Shown here piece by piece: positions 15,004-21,528 of a stretch of DNA of 33,242 nucleotides. Every line of letters begins with the position of its first letter. The stretch's first letter is position 1. The position numbers and the translations under genes are program-made. The notes under the pieces were generated by a model, which made no database searches, was not told the DNA's origin, and saw only the letters and a program-made list of their open reading frames with translations. The DNA is from Chloroflexota bacterium (GTDB lineage Bacteria; Chloroflexota; Dehalococcoidia; JACVQG01), in contig JACQTY010000048.1 of NCBI GenBank assembly GCA_016210545.1, positions 1 through 33,242 on the forward strand, in the 5' to 3' direction.

Positions 15004-15387
15004 GTGGGTTACTTTCAACTGAATGGGGCTAGACTTTCCGAAATGCCCGCGGCCATACTATTGTTCGAGTTCCGCAATGCCACGTGGTTGGATGATGGGG
15101 TGTTTCAGCTTCTGCGAGAACACGAGGCTGGCTTCTGCGTGTTTGACATGCCCGATTTCCCTTGCCCCGTGCTGGCCACAGCGGACCACGCCTACTTCCG
15201 GTTCCACGGCAGCACCAGACTCTATAGTAGCTGCTACAGCGATGGGGAGTTAACGGAATGGGCGCGGAAGGTCCGTGACGTCGCCAGGGGTGTGAAGACA
15301 GTTTACGTTTACTTCAACAATGACGCCGAGGCCTACGCGGTGGGGAACGCGATGAGGCTCAGAGAGATGCTGCAACGGGGCGAGTAA
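15004..15387 (+). pseudogene. 5'-truncated DUF72 (YecE-like) fragment
   Basis: The translated segment from about 15046 onward matches the C-terminal half of DUF72 proteins: LLFEFRNATWLDDGVFQLL, then FCVFDMPDFPCP, then ATADHAYFRFHGST, then DGELTEWARKV, and VYVYFNNDAEAYAVGNAMRLREML at the end. DUF72 proteins are normally about 230-280 residues and begin with an IGTSGW-type strand. That half is missing here. The frame opens at a GTG (15004) with no ribosome binding site, just after a dispersed repeat copy, so the gene looks cut at its 5' side by repeat insertion or recombination. A start at the internal ATG is possible, but would not restore the fold. Confidence 0.8.
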
Positions 15388-15512
15388 ATCCCAAACACTA
15401 ATTTCTAAATCCTAGACAAACTCAAATTCCCAAAACCAAAACCCCAAAGGTGAAGCCTTGGTTACTTGGGCGTTAGAATCTGTTTGGTATTTGGTGCTTG
15501 GGATTTGGAGCT
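15388..15512. repeat. Inverted-repeat element, AAATCCC/GGGATTT family
   Basis: The left arm starts AAATCCCAAACAC (15388 onward) and the right arm ends GTGCTTGGGATTTGG (near 15494-15508). The arms pair imperfectly over about 24 bases. It fills the gap between the DUF72 fragment and the converging cupin gene and could act as a two-way terminator. Relatives occur near 20897, 24301, 28925 and 29941. Confidence 0.7.
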
Positions 15513-16046
15513 TTAACTTACGTGTGGCGTCTGGGCCGGCCCTTTCCAATCGGGGGATTGCGTATTCTGCTGGATATCGGTGCCCACAGCCTCGAATGCG
15601 GGGCCGAAGATAAAGGCCATCCAGAAGCAGGGCTTGCCCTCTTCAGCGTTGAAATGCTGGTGCTCGCAGCCGCCGGGCATGACAGGCAGCAAGATGAGGT
15701 CGTCCTTCTCCCAGTCGTATCGCACCCCGTTGACTACGGTGTAACCCTTACCCTCGAGAACGAAGATGCCCAGCCCGCCCTGGTGGGTATGCTTGCCCGT
15801 GTGGCGCTTGATGTTCATCTGGAATAAATACCAGTCCGGGACGCCCATCTTCTTCCATATGCCCGGGTAAAGGTAGTACTTGAGCAGACCCTGACGGTTC
15901 TGTTCCCACTGCAGGTCCTTCCCTCTCACAACAACAACACCCTTCTCTTTTTGCAGGCGGCGCTCGGACATCCAGCGGTACGTCTGCTCATAGATAAGTT
16001 CGGTTGGCTCAGGTTCCTTACCTCGCTCGATGACTCTTTCTACCAT
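15513..16046 (-). CDS. Cupin-domain protein, paralogue 1
   Basis: This 177-residue protein has a helical N-terminal part (about 1-70) and one cupin barrel (about 72-150). The first metal motif is RHTGKHTHQGG, with His82, His86 and His88, and is followed by FVLEGKGYTVVNG. The second motif is MPGGCEHQHFN, with His129 and His131. The Glu of the classical cupin motif 1 is absent, as in three-His cupins such as gentisate 1,2-dioxygenase, which these sequences recall (HTHxxG...FVLEGKG). The tail (SPDWKGPAQTPHVS) is shared with paralogue 2. AAAGGAG precedes the ATG. It lies 55 bp after the solute-binding lipoprotein gene and is probably co-transcribed with it. An iron-dependent ring-cleaving or sensory role is inferred only. 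Confidence 0.85.
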   Translation of the reverse strand: MVERVIERGKEPEPTELIYEQTYRWMSERRLQKEKGVVVVRGKDLQWEQNRQGLLKYYLYPGIWKKMGVPDWYLFQMNIKRHTGKHTHQGGLGIFVLEGKGYTVVNGVRYDWEKDDLILLPVMPGGCEHQHFNAEEGKPCFWMAFIFGPAFEAVGTDIQQNTQSPDWKGPAQTPHVS

Positions 16047-16101
16047 CAGGTCCCGCTCCTTTAATCTGTTGATAGCTTCAAGCTACACAGGGATTATCGG
16101 C

Positions 16102-17244
16102 CTATTTTTTCCAGAGGTCTATGAGCCACTTGTCCACGTATTTCTTGGTTTCATCGCTCACATCAGAGGCAGTCTCAAGTACGAGTTTAGCAGTTGGTGG
16201 CAAAGTGACTGCCTGGGGACGGAAATCGGGCACATCTTTTCTCACCGAGGCTGTGCTCTTGGATTTGTGATAAACAGTCTGCCCTTCTGGGGAAAGCATC
16301 CAGTCCAGGAAGAGCCTGGCGGCGTTGGGGTGAGGGGCATTCTTTGTTTGAGCTATTACTAGGGTAGAGGCGGTTACACCTTCAGCCATAGGAAGAGCCT
16401 TAATAGGAGCGCCTTCTTTTATGTAGGGGGCGGCCATGGTATCAGCCAGGACGAGGGCTATTGGAGATTCGCCCCTGGATAATTTATCAGCCGTGTCCTG
16501 GTCGCCCCGTGTAAGTATCAAGTCCTGTTTTCCTATGTCACGGAGCCAGTCCAATGTAATTGCCTTAGCGTTCAGTAGAGGGATAAAAGCAATATACGTA
16601 CCGGTGCTGACCAGAGGGCTGTGGGCCAATAATTTCCCTTTCCATTTTGGGTCTAACATCTCCTGCAAGGATTTCGGCTCTTCCCCTGGCTTAACCAGCT
16701 TGGTGTTAACCATAGGACCAATTATCTGAACATTCTCGTTGAGGATGTAGCCTTCCTTGTCCAACATGGGGTCTATGCGAAAATCACCCTTGCTGCGCAA
16801 GGCCGGCAGGCCCGGAGCGACCTCTAGTAAATCTAAATTCTTCATGTTCAACAGATGAACAGAGGCCCCTTGGGTAAGGTCGGCTATCATATTGCCTATT
16901 CGTTTCTCTGTTTTCAACCGTTCCGTGAATTCAGCGCCGCGGCCGGTAACTATGTCCAGGTCCACGCCATATCTGGCCTTAAAGGCGTTCTTAATTTGCG
17001 TGCCCGTGTCTCCTATGTATCCCCAGGTATAGATAGTGGCTTTGCCCTCCCTCTTGGCTGCCTCCACTACCTTCTGCCATTCGGCTTCTTCGGGACTGAG
17101 CTTGGGGGCAGCCGGCATTGGCGCTACCGGAGTTGGGGTGGGCGCTTTAGGCGCAGCGGGGGCTGCGGTGGGCGCCGCTCCGGGAGCACAGGCAATGAGC
17201 AACAAAGACAGGATAGCCACAAGACTGCATACTATTTTTTTCAT
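16102..17244 (-). CDS. ABC-type solute-binding lipoprotein (family 1, iron(III)/spermidine-like fold)
   Basis: This 380-residue exported lipoprotein should bind a small solute outside the membrane and hand it to an ABC permease. The ATG at 17244 is preferred over one six bases earlier, because GGAGG then lies eight bases upstream. The signal peptide MKKIVCSLVAILSLLLIAC ends in the lipobox LIAC (Cys19). An Ala/Pro/Thr-rich linker follows, then the mature domain from about KLSPEEAEWQKVV with KATIYTWGYIGD. The pattern ATIYTWG...KAFKARYGVDLDIVTGRG and a C-terminal PHPNAARLFLDWMLSPEGQ are typical of iron(III)-type binding proteins. No permease or ATPase gene is nearby, so it is an orphan. It sits 31 bp after cupin paralogue 2. 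Base composition looks less GC-rich than its neighbours. Confidence 0.9.
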   Translation of the reverse strand: MKKIVCSLVAILSLLLIACAPGAAPTAAPAAPKAPTPTPVAPMPAAPKLSPEEAEWQKVVEAAKREGKATIYTWGYIGDTGTQIKNAFKARYGVDLDIVTGRGAEFTERLKTEKRIGNMIADLTQGASVHLLNMKNLDLLEVAPGLPALRSKGDFRIDPMLDKEGYILNENVQIIGPMVNTKLVKPGEEPKSLQEMLDPKWKGKLLAHSPLVSTGTYIAFIPLLNAKAITLDWLRDIGKQDLILTRGDQDTADKLSRGESPIALVLADTMAAPYIKEGAPIKALPMAEGVTASTLVIAQTKNAPHPNAARLFLDWMLSPEGQTVYHKSKSTASVRKDVPDFRPQAVTLPPTAKLVLETASDVSDETKKYVDKWLIDLWKK

Positions 17245-17275
17245 TTCCATACCCTCCTTTCTTGACTTCATCTTT

Positions 17276-17809
17276 TTAAGCCACGTGAGGCATCTCGGAT
17301 GGCCCCTTCCAGTCAGGGGAGACCTCTTTCTGTTGCAGAGGATTGCCCACGGCGTCGAAGTACGGCGTGTAGATGAAGGCCAGCCAGTAGCAAGGCTTGC
17401 CCTCGGAAGCGTTGAAGTGCTGGTGCTCGCAGCCGCCGGGCATCACGGGCAGCAGGATGAGGTCGCCCTCCTCCCAATCGTACTTGACGCCGTTGACCAC
17501 GGTGTAGCCCTTACCCTCCAGAACGAATAGTCCCAGGCCGCCCTGGTGCGTGTGTTTGCCGGAATGGCGCTTGATGTGGTTGACAAAGAGGAACCACCCG
17601 GGCGCCCCCTGCTGGTCCCAGACCGCCGGGTAAGAATAGAATTTCAGCAAAGCCTGACGGCTCTGCTCCCACTCCAGGTCCTTGCCCCGGACGACTATGA
17701 CGCCCTTTTGCTTCTTATCGGCGCGTTCGTGTATCCAGCGGAAGGTCTGTTCATAGATCAACTCGGTCGGTTCCGGCTCCTTGCGCCGCTCAGCCATTCG
17801 TTCTACCAC
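17276..17809 (-). CDS. Cupin-domain protein, paralogue 2
   Basis: This 177-residue cupin is closely related to paralogue 1 over its whole length, with the same VER..ER(R/G)KEPEPTELIYEQT N-terminus and a SPDWKGPSEMPHVA tail. The metal motifs are RHSGKHTHQGG...LEGKGYTVVNG and MPGGCEHQHFN, and classical motif-1 Glu is absent. The GTG at 17809 is chosen: AAGGAGG lies five bases upstream, and the frame open to 18037 upstream is high-GC spacer, not homologous protein. It is the first gene of the likely cupin2-lipoprotein-cupin1 operon. A role tied to the substrate delivered by the lipoprotein is an attractive inference. Confidence 0.86.
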   Translation of the reverse strand: MVERMAERRKEPEPTELIYEQTFRWIHERADKKQKGVIVVRGKDLEWEQSRQALLKFYSYPAVWDQQGAPGWFLFVNHIKRHSGKHTHQGGLGLFVLEGKGYTVVNGVKYDWEEGDLILLPVMPGGCEHQHFNASEGKPCYWLAFIYTPYFDAVGNPLQQKEVSPDWKGPSEMPHVA

Positions 17810-18068
17810 GGCTACCTCCTTCTCCGACTGAATAAGTTTACATAACGACTGTCTGGATCGCCATTGTCGCTGAATGTCTGCGGGCCCGAGCCAATGAACG
17901 GAGCGACTCGGCGCCCGTTCGGCTCCATCCCGTTCGGAGACCCGCTCGTCCGCTCGTCCCCGACGCGCTGGGGTTTCGGAGCGGGGCGGGAAGGGTCCCG
18001 GACCGGTCTCCCGTCCGGTGGCGTGCCCATGGAGCACCCGTCAAGTTTGTCACATCTGCGGCTCACTT
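17810..18068. other. GC-rich spacer between two cupin genes
   Basis: This 259-bp gap has no gene I can support. It is much richer in GC than the flanking cupins. It contains CCGTTCGG and GCTCGTCC repeated directly, and CCGGAC (17998-18003) pairing with GTCCGG (18013-18018). Several frames are open here on both strands simply because of the GC bias. It may carry the promoter of the cupin2 operon, but no clear -10/-35 pair is visible. Confidence 0.4.
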
Positions 18069-18617
18069 TCAAGCCACGTGCCCGGTTGGGTCCGGCATGA
18101 ACTTCTCGGCGCCGTCGTAAGTAGGCGAGGTCTCCTTTTGCCGTTGCTCGTTGCCCGTGGCCATGCGGAAGGGGGCGAACCAGATGGCCAGCCACTGGGC
18201 AGCCACGTTCGGGTCGCTGTTGAAATGCTGGTGCTCGCAGCCGCCGGGCTTGACTGGCAGGATTATGAGGTCGTCCTTCTCCCAGTCGAATCGTTCTCCG
18301 TCCACCACCGTGTAACCCTTGCCCTCGAGGACATAAATGCCGAACCCGCCCTGGTGCTTGTGTTTTCCGGAGTGCTTCTTCAGGTACTGCACGAAGACCA
18401 TCCACGGGGGAGTGCCGTATTTGTCCCAGTTCGCCGGGTTGACGTAGGGGTGAATCAGGGCCTGGCGGTTCTGTTCCCACCTTATCTCTTTGCCGTGGAT
18501 CACAACGCGGCCATTGCGCAGTTTCTCTTCCATATCTGTCAGCCAGCGAAACACGACGGCGGAGGTGGTCTCCTCCGGCTCCGGTTCGCGGCCCCGCTCT
18601 ACGACTCTCTCTACCAA
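18069..18617 (-). CDS. Cupin-domain protein, paralogue 3
   Basis: This cupin of 182 residues is more distant from the other two, but has the same plan. The N-terminus is VERVVERGREPEPEETT. The barrel has KHSGKHKHQGG, then YVLEGKGYTVVDGERFDWEKDDLIILP, then KPGGCEHQHFN, and the end reads GAEKFMPDPTGHVA. The three-His set is retained. The TTG at 18617 is preferred because GGAGG lies seven bases upstream, and it matches the start of the paralogues. It is the most upstream of the minus-strand cupins and diverges from the DUF1122-like gene. Its own promoter should be in 18618-18760, but I cannot mark it with confidence. Confidence 0.84.
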   Translation of the reverse strand: MVERVVERGREPEPEETTSAVVFRWLTDMEEKLRNGRVVIHGKEIRWEQNRQALIHPYVNPANWDKYGTPPWMVFVQYLKKHSGKHKHQGGFGIYVLEGKGYTVVDGERFDWEKDDLIILPVKPGGCEHQHFNSDPNVAAQWLAIWFAPFRMATGNEQRQKETSPTYDGAEKFMPDPTGHVA

Positions 18618-18836
18618 AAGCGTACCTCCTAACGATTTCACCGATGGGACTGGACTGCACGGCATCGGGGCCGGTATGTACAGACATCACGGTCTTGATA
18701 CGTAAGCGAGATGTTAGCATCAGTGGTCCGCTGAGCTTGGTGTGACCAGAATGATAAAGGTTGGGAAAGCAAAAGTCAACGGGCGTTTTTTCGAAACTGG
18801 CATTCACCAGGCCATCGACAGAAAGGAGGCGACAGG

Positions 18837-18899
18837 GTGAAGTCGACCACAATCATGCATTGCGCTCTGGCACGGGTAGGTTATATATTAGAGACATGA
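18837..18899 (+). CDS. Possible 20-codon leader ORF coupled to the DUF1122-like gene
   Basis: A GTG at 18837 follows AAAGGAGG with seven-base spacing, one of the best ribosome binding sites in this area. It opens a frame of 20 codons (reading MKSTTIMHCALARVGYILET). Its TGA (18897-18899) overlaps the ATG at 18896 of the next gene in the arrangement ATGA. This is the classical geometry of translational coupling. The peptide resembles nothing I know. Alternatively the short frame is fortuitous, and the next gene is leaderless from a TTGCGC/TATATT promoter (18860-18865 and 18884-18889). Confidence 0.4.
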   Translation: MKSTTIMHCALARVGYILET

Positions 18900-19576
18900 G
18901 CAGTCCGATCGCAGCGGGAAAGCACCCCCTGGAAACCTTGAACGGGCGCAAGGTGAACGGGTTCCGTCTCCACCTGGTCTGGGGGCCGGAAAGCGCTTAC
19001 GGGGCGCAGTACTTTCATCTGTTCATCCGGGATGGCCGGGGAAGGCGCAGCGTACAACCGGTGGTGACGGGTCTGTTCAATTCAGGGTCAGAGCCAGCGT
19101 ATAACTGGATAGAGATAGTTATCTCCATCGGGAGAGTCACGATAGATCCGGGCGAAGGTGGTCAGGAGTCGGTCCAGATTTCCGACCCTATGTACCGCCA
19201 TCTGTTTCGTCTTCTGTGTCGCCTATTGCCTCCAGGCGGGCATTTTATGATAGAATATGACAGCCCACGATGGCTAACTACCCGCCAATCCCTGGCGGCA
19301 GGTATTCCTCCTCTTGCTACTCCTCTGGGTAGCCTGCTTTTCGATGCCGGTTGCGGGGTCTATATCAAGGACTGGGACCTGGCGGAAGGTGGCAGGGAAG
19401 GCTGGCGCAAGCTGTTGTGCTACAATGCCTGGGATGAGTCCCATGCCCGGGCCCGAGCTGCGGACAACATACGCGAGCTCCGCGATTACCTTGGCCGAAA
19501 ACCTCGCCCTGGCTACGAGGCGCCGGAAAGAGAGGCTCGCCGCCGGGCCCGACGGATACTGAAGAAGCTGTCCTAA
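18896..19576 (+). CDS. DUF1122-like protein, unknown function
   Basis: This 226-residue protein appears to belong to the DUF1122 family, based on the block FMIEYDSPRWLTTRQSL, then GIPPLATPLGSLLFDAGCGVYIKDWDLAEGGREGWRKLL. The family has no established function. The N-terminal half (LNGRKVNGFRLHLVWGPES, then GAQYFHLFIRDGRGRR) is predicted to be beta-rich, and the C-terminus is a basic, Arg-rich helix (APEREARRRARRILKKLS). The ATG at 18896 is preferred to the frame start at 18761, where no ribosome binding site exists. The gene lacks a good site of its own directly upstream, and its start overlaps a short leader ORF. No transport or enzymatic motif is visible. Confidence 0.72.
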   Translation: MSSPIAAGKHPLETLNGRKVNGFRLHLVWGPESAYGAQYFHLFIRDGRGRRSVQPVVTGLFNSGSEPAYNWIEIVISIGRVTIDPGEGGQESVQISDPMYRHLFRLLCRLLPPGGHFMIEYDSPRWLTTRQSLAAGIPPLATPLGSLLFDAGCGVYIKDWDLAEGGREGWRKLLCYNAWDESHARARAADNIRELRDYLGRKPRPGYEAPEREARRRARRILKKLS

Positions 19577-19589
19577 TCTTGCCTCCTGA

Positions 19590-19615
19590 CCCCCTCTTCA
19601 TGAATGGAGAGGGGG
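19590..19615 (+). terminator. Hairpin after the DUF1122-like gene
   Basis: CCCCCTCTTCAT (19590-19601) can pair with ATGGAGAGGGGG (19604-19615), counting one T-G pair. It lies 14 bp after the stop. The stem is strong but no T-tract follows. CTCTCC/GGAGAG hairpins of the same look occur at several other gene ends here. Confidence 0.5.
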
Positions 19616-19771
19616 GGCACCTCGATACGCCGGGGTCGGGTGGGTCTCAGGTACACTGTCAGACGGCTGAGTTGACGTGCCGATTCCGCGGATAATGGCC
19701 GTGTTAGTCGGTCCTTTTCATCTCAAACTTTGAAACCGGGCCTTTGACATAATTGAGAAAGGAGCTGTCTT

Positions 19772-20299
19772 ATGGCGGGCAAGAAGCAGGATGCACTGGC
19801 TGTGATTGATCTGGCCATAGCGCGGGAAAAGGGGGGCAACAGTTTCTATTCCAAGGCGTCGGAGACAACTCAGGCGACGGACGGTCAGCGTATGTTCAAG
19901 TGGTTGGCCGAAGAGGAGTTGGGCCACATGAAGCATCTGGAAGAGGTGCGCCGCGGCCTTGTGGAGAGCGGCAAATTCCCAGCCAAGCGGGGCGCTGGCA
20001 TTTCGGAGCCTCTGGACAAGAAGGACTTCCCGTGGTCCAGGGACGTGGTGGGAGAGGCCAAGACGGATACCAAAGAGCTGGAGGCCCTGCGCATTGGAAT
20101 TAACGCCGAGAAAGAGGATATCGTTTTTTACTCCAACGCTGCCGCCGAGGCCACCGACCCTGGCGCCAAAGAGATGTTTACCAGGCTGGTGGCTGTAGAA
20201 ACGGGCCACAAGGATCTCCTGGAAGAGGAATACGACTGGCTTCGGAAATCGAAGATATACTTCACTATCCATCGCTTCTCTCTGCCGGGGCGCAGCTAA
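19772..20299 (+). CDS. Rubrerythrin-like diiron protein, copy A
   Basis: This 175-residue protein has the ferritin-like four-helix pattern of the rubrerythrin group. The iron ligands are expected at Glu19 (AREKGGNSFY), Glu49 with His52 (EEELGHMKHLEE), Glu113 (AEKEDIVFY) and Glu143 with His146 (VETGHKDLLEEE). No C-terminal rubredoxin CxxC domain is present, so it is a short, rubredoxin-less form. Such proteins act in peroxide reduction or metal handling in anaerobes. AAAGGAG precedes the ATG. A second family member starts 11 bp after the stop, indicating one operon. The loop between helix pairs (about 65-100) is longer than usual and carries a KRGAGISEPLDKKDFPWS segment. Confidence 0.9.
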   Translation: MAGKKQDALAVIDLAIAREKGGNSFYSKASETTQATDGQRMFKWLAEEELGHMKHLEEVRRGLVESGKFPAKRGAGISEPLDKKDFPWSRDVVGEAKTDTKELEALRIGINAEKEDIVFYSNAAAEATDPGAKEMFTRLVAVETGHKDLLEEEYDWLRKSKIYFTIHRFSLPGRS

Positions 20300-20309
20300 A
20301 GGGGGGAAT

Positions 20310-20873
20310 ATGGTTCGGATAAGCGATAAGGCTACGAGTACAGAGTCCGACATTGCTCTGGCGGCACTGGAGCAGGGCATAATAATGGAGACGGACGGGC
20401 GGCGTTTCTACTTGGATGCCGAGGACCAGACGTCCGATCGCAGCGGCAAGAGGATGTTCCACGCTCTCGCCGAGGATGAGGAGGAGCACCTGAATATCCT
20501 GCAAAGGGAATACGCCAGTCTGAAAGGCGGCAAACGATGGCTCCCGGTAGAATTAGCCAGGACCGGACGGATTTCCTTGCCTGAGTTCAGTGTGTTCCCC
20601 AGGGACTCTGAGACCAGACGGACCATCATCAAGCCGGATACGACTGATGCCGATGCCCTGGACATCGCCATCAGCATGGAGCGGAAAGGTTTCGCTGCCT
20701 ACGCGCAGGCGGTGGCCCAGATAGATGATCCTGGGGGTCAGGCGATATACCGCTTCCTGGTGAAGGAGGAAGACCGCCACCTCGATCTGTTGCAGCGAGC
20801 TAAAGAGTACCTGGGAGGCGCCGGGGTCAGCGAGTTCGATGACCTGGAACGGCCCTTCCTGGAGCTGCCGTAG
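20310..20873 (+). CDS. Rubrerythrin-like diiron protein, copy B
   Basis: This 187-residue paralogue of the preceding gene keeps the diiron pattern: Glu27 (METDGRRFY), Glu57 with His60 (EDEEEHLNIL), Glu124 (MERKGFAAY) and Glu154 with His157 (KEEDRHLDLL). No rubredoxin domain follows. The linker between helix pairs (about 75-110) differs fully from that in copy A, and the C-terminus ends in an acidic FDDLERPFLELP tail. The ATG follows AAAGGGGGG. The two proteins may form a heteromeric complex, an inference from their adjacency and shared length. Role in oxidative stress or iron storage is likely but not specified by the sequence. Confidence 0.9.
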   Translation: MVRISDKATSTESDIALAALEQGIIMETDGRRFYLDAEDQTSDRSGKRMFHALAEDEEEHLNILQREYASLKGGKRWLPVELARTGRISLPEFSVFPRDSETRRTIIKPDTTDADALDIAISMERKGFAAYAQAVAQIDDPGGQAIYRFLVKEEDRHLDLLQRAKEYLGGAGVSEFDDLERPFLELP

Positions 20874-20896
20874 GGTCGATTCACGAATCGACCTTG

Positions 20897-21010
20897 AAGT
20901 CCCAAGCACGAAGCCCTAAATAAGGCCAAATGGCCCAGAGTACAACTTCAAAGCCGAGGCGCAGCGAAGGGACAGGGATTGGGATTTGGTGTTTGGGACT
21001 TGGAATTTGA
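20897..21010. repeat. Inverted-repeat element, AAGTCCCAAGCAC family
   Basis: The left arm AAGTCCCAAGCACGAAG (20897 onward) pairs with the right arm GGTGTTTGGGACTTGG (near 20988-21003). A separate hairpin, GGTCGATTC/GAATCGACC, sits just after the ferritin-like stop (20875-20895). This family also occurs near 15388, 24301, 28925 and 29941. Confidence 0.65.
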
Positions 21011-21050
21011 AGAGGCGGGCTGCCGAAGAGGGTGTGGTATGGCCGGGGTC

Positions 21051-21288
21051 ATGCTGCTCGGTTACGACCGCGTCGCAGTGGACGCCGTAGGAGTAGCCAT
21101 TCTCCGTCAACTGGGCACAAACGCCCGGGGTTGCCAAGGGTCCTATTTTCGAACTGGATCAGGTCCGACGGGCTGCCGACCTGAGAGTTGGTGTCAAGTC
21201 GCCGGGGGAGATCGAGGTTGTCGCCGGCGACGAGTCCAGCGAACGCCAGGCGTCGTCGATTCGTCAGATACTAATGCAAGTGTCTTAG
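21051..21288 (+). pseudogene. Remnant of a DUF362-type protein C-terminus
   Basis: The frame from 21051 reads MLLGYDRVAVDAVGVAILRQLGTN, the C-terminal signature of DUF362 proteins (iron-sulfur or metal-related proteins with a D-x-V-A-x-D-A block). After about 'LGTN' the frame is lost. Similarity resumes in another frame with GPIFELDQVRRAADLRVGVK, then SPGEIEVVAGDES, and finishes at a TAG (21286-21288). The start of the gene is missing and the break needs one small insertion or deletion. It is therefore a decayed fragment. It lies between two repeat elements. Confidence 0.7.
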
Positions 21289-21320
21289 GCTGTGGTACAT
21301 TACGGCAGAAAAGATTCACC

Positions 21321-21412
21321 TCGTCGTTGCAAGCCCTTAGGCTTGGCTCAGGGTGAACTGCGCTAAGTCCCGACAGGTCGGGACTTCGTCGCTCCGCTCC
21401 TTGCAATGACGA
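21321..21412. repeat. Inverted repeat with inner GTCCCGAC hairpin
   Basis: TCGTCGTTGCAAG (21321-21333) pairs with CTTGCAATGACGA (21400-21412), with one mismatch. An inner perfect stem GTCCCGAC (21367-21374) / GTCGGGAC (21377-21384) is of the same type as hairpins at 227-275, 420 and 10311. It lies upstream of the ThDP enzyme gene. Nothing else is seen in 21289-21528. Confidence 0.6.
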
Positions 21413-21528
21413 ATGATGCATCACTATTTTGCACATCCGTATTAGTTCAGGGCTTGCCCTTTCGCAGCGCAGCGAAGACTCCGCCTCGGAGAGCCGCCCG
21501 AGGGGACTAGGCCCGCAAAGGAGACGCT

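Noticed and set aside
17812-18852. 346-codon minus-strand frame across cupin 3 and the GC-rich spacer
   Set aside because: It runs through cupin 3 in another frame. The translation is Arg/Pro/Gly-rich noise and has no initiation signal.
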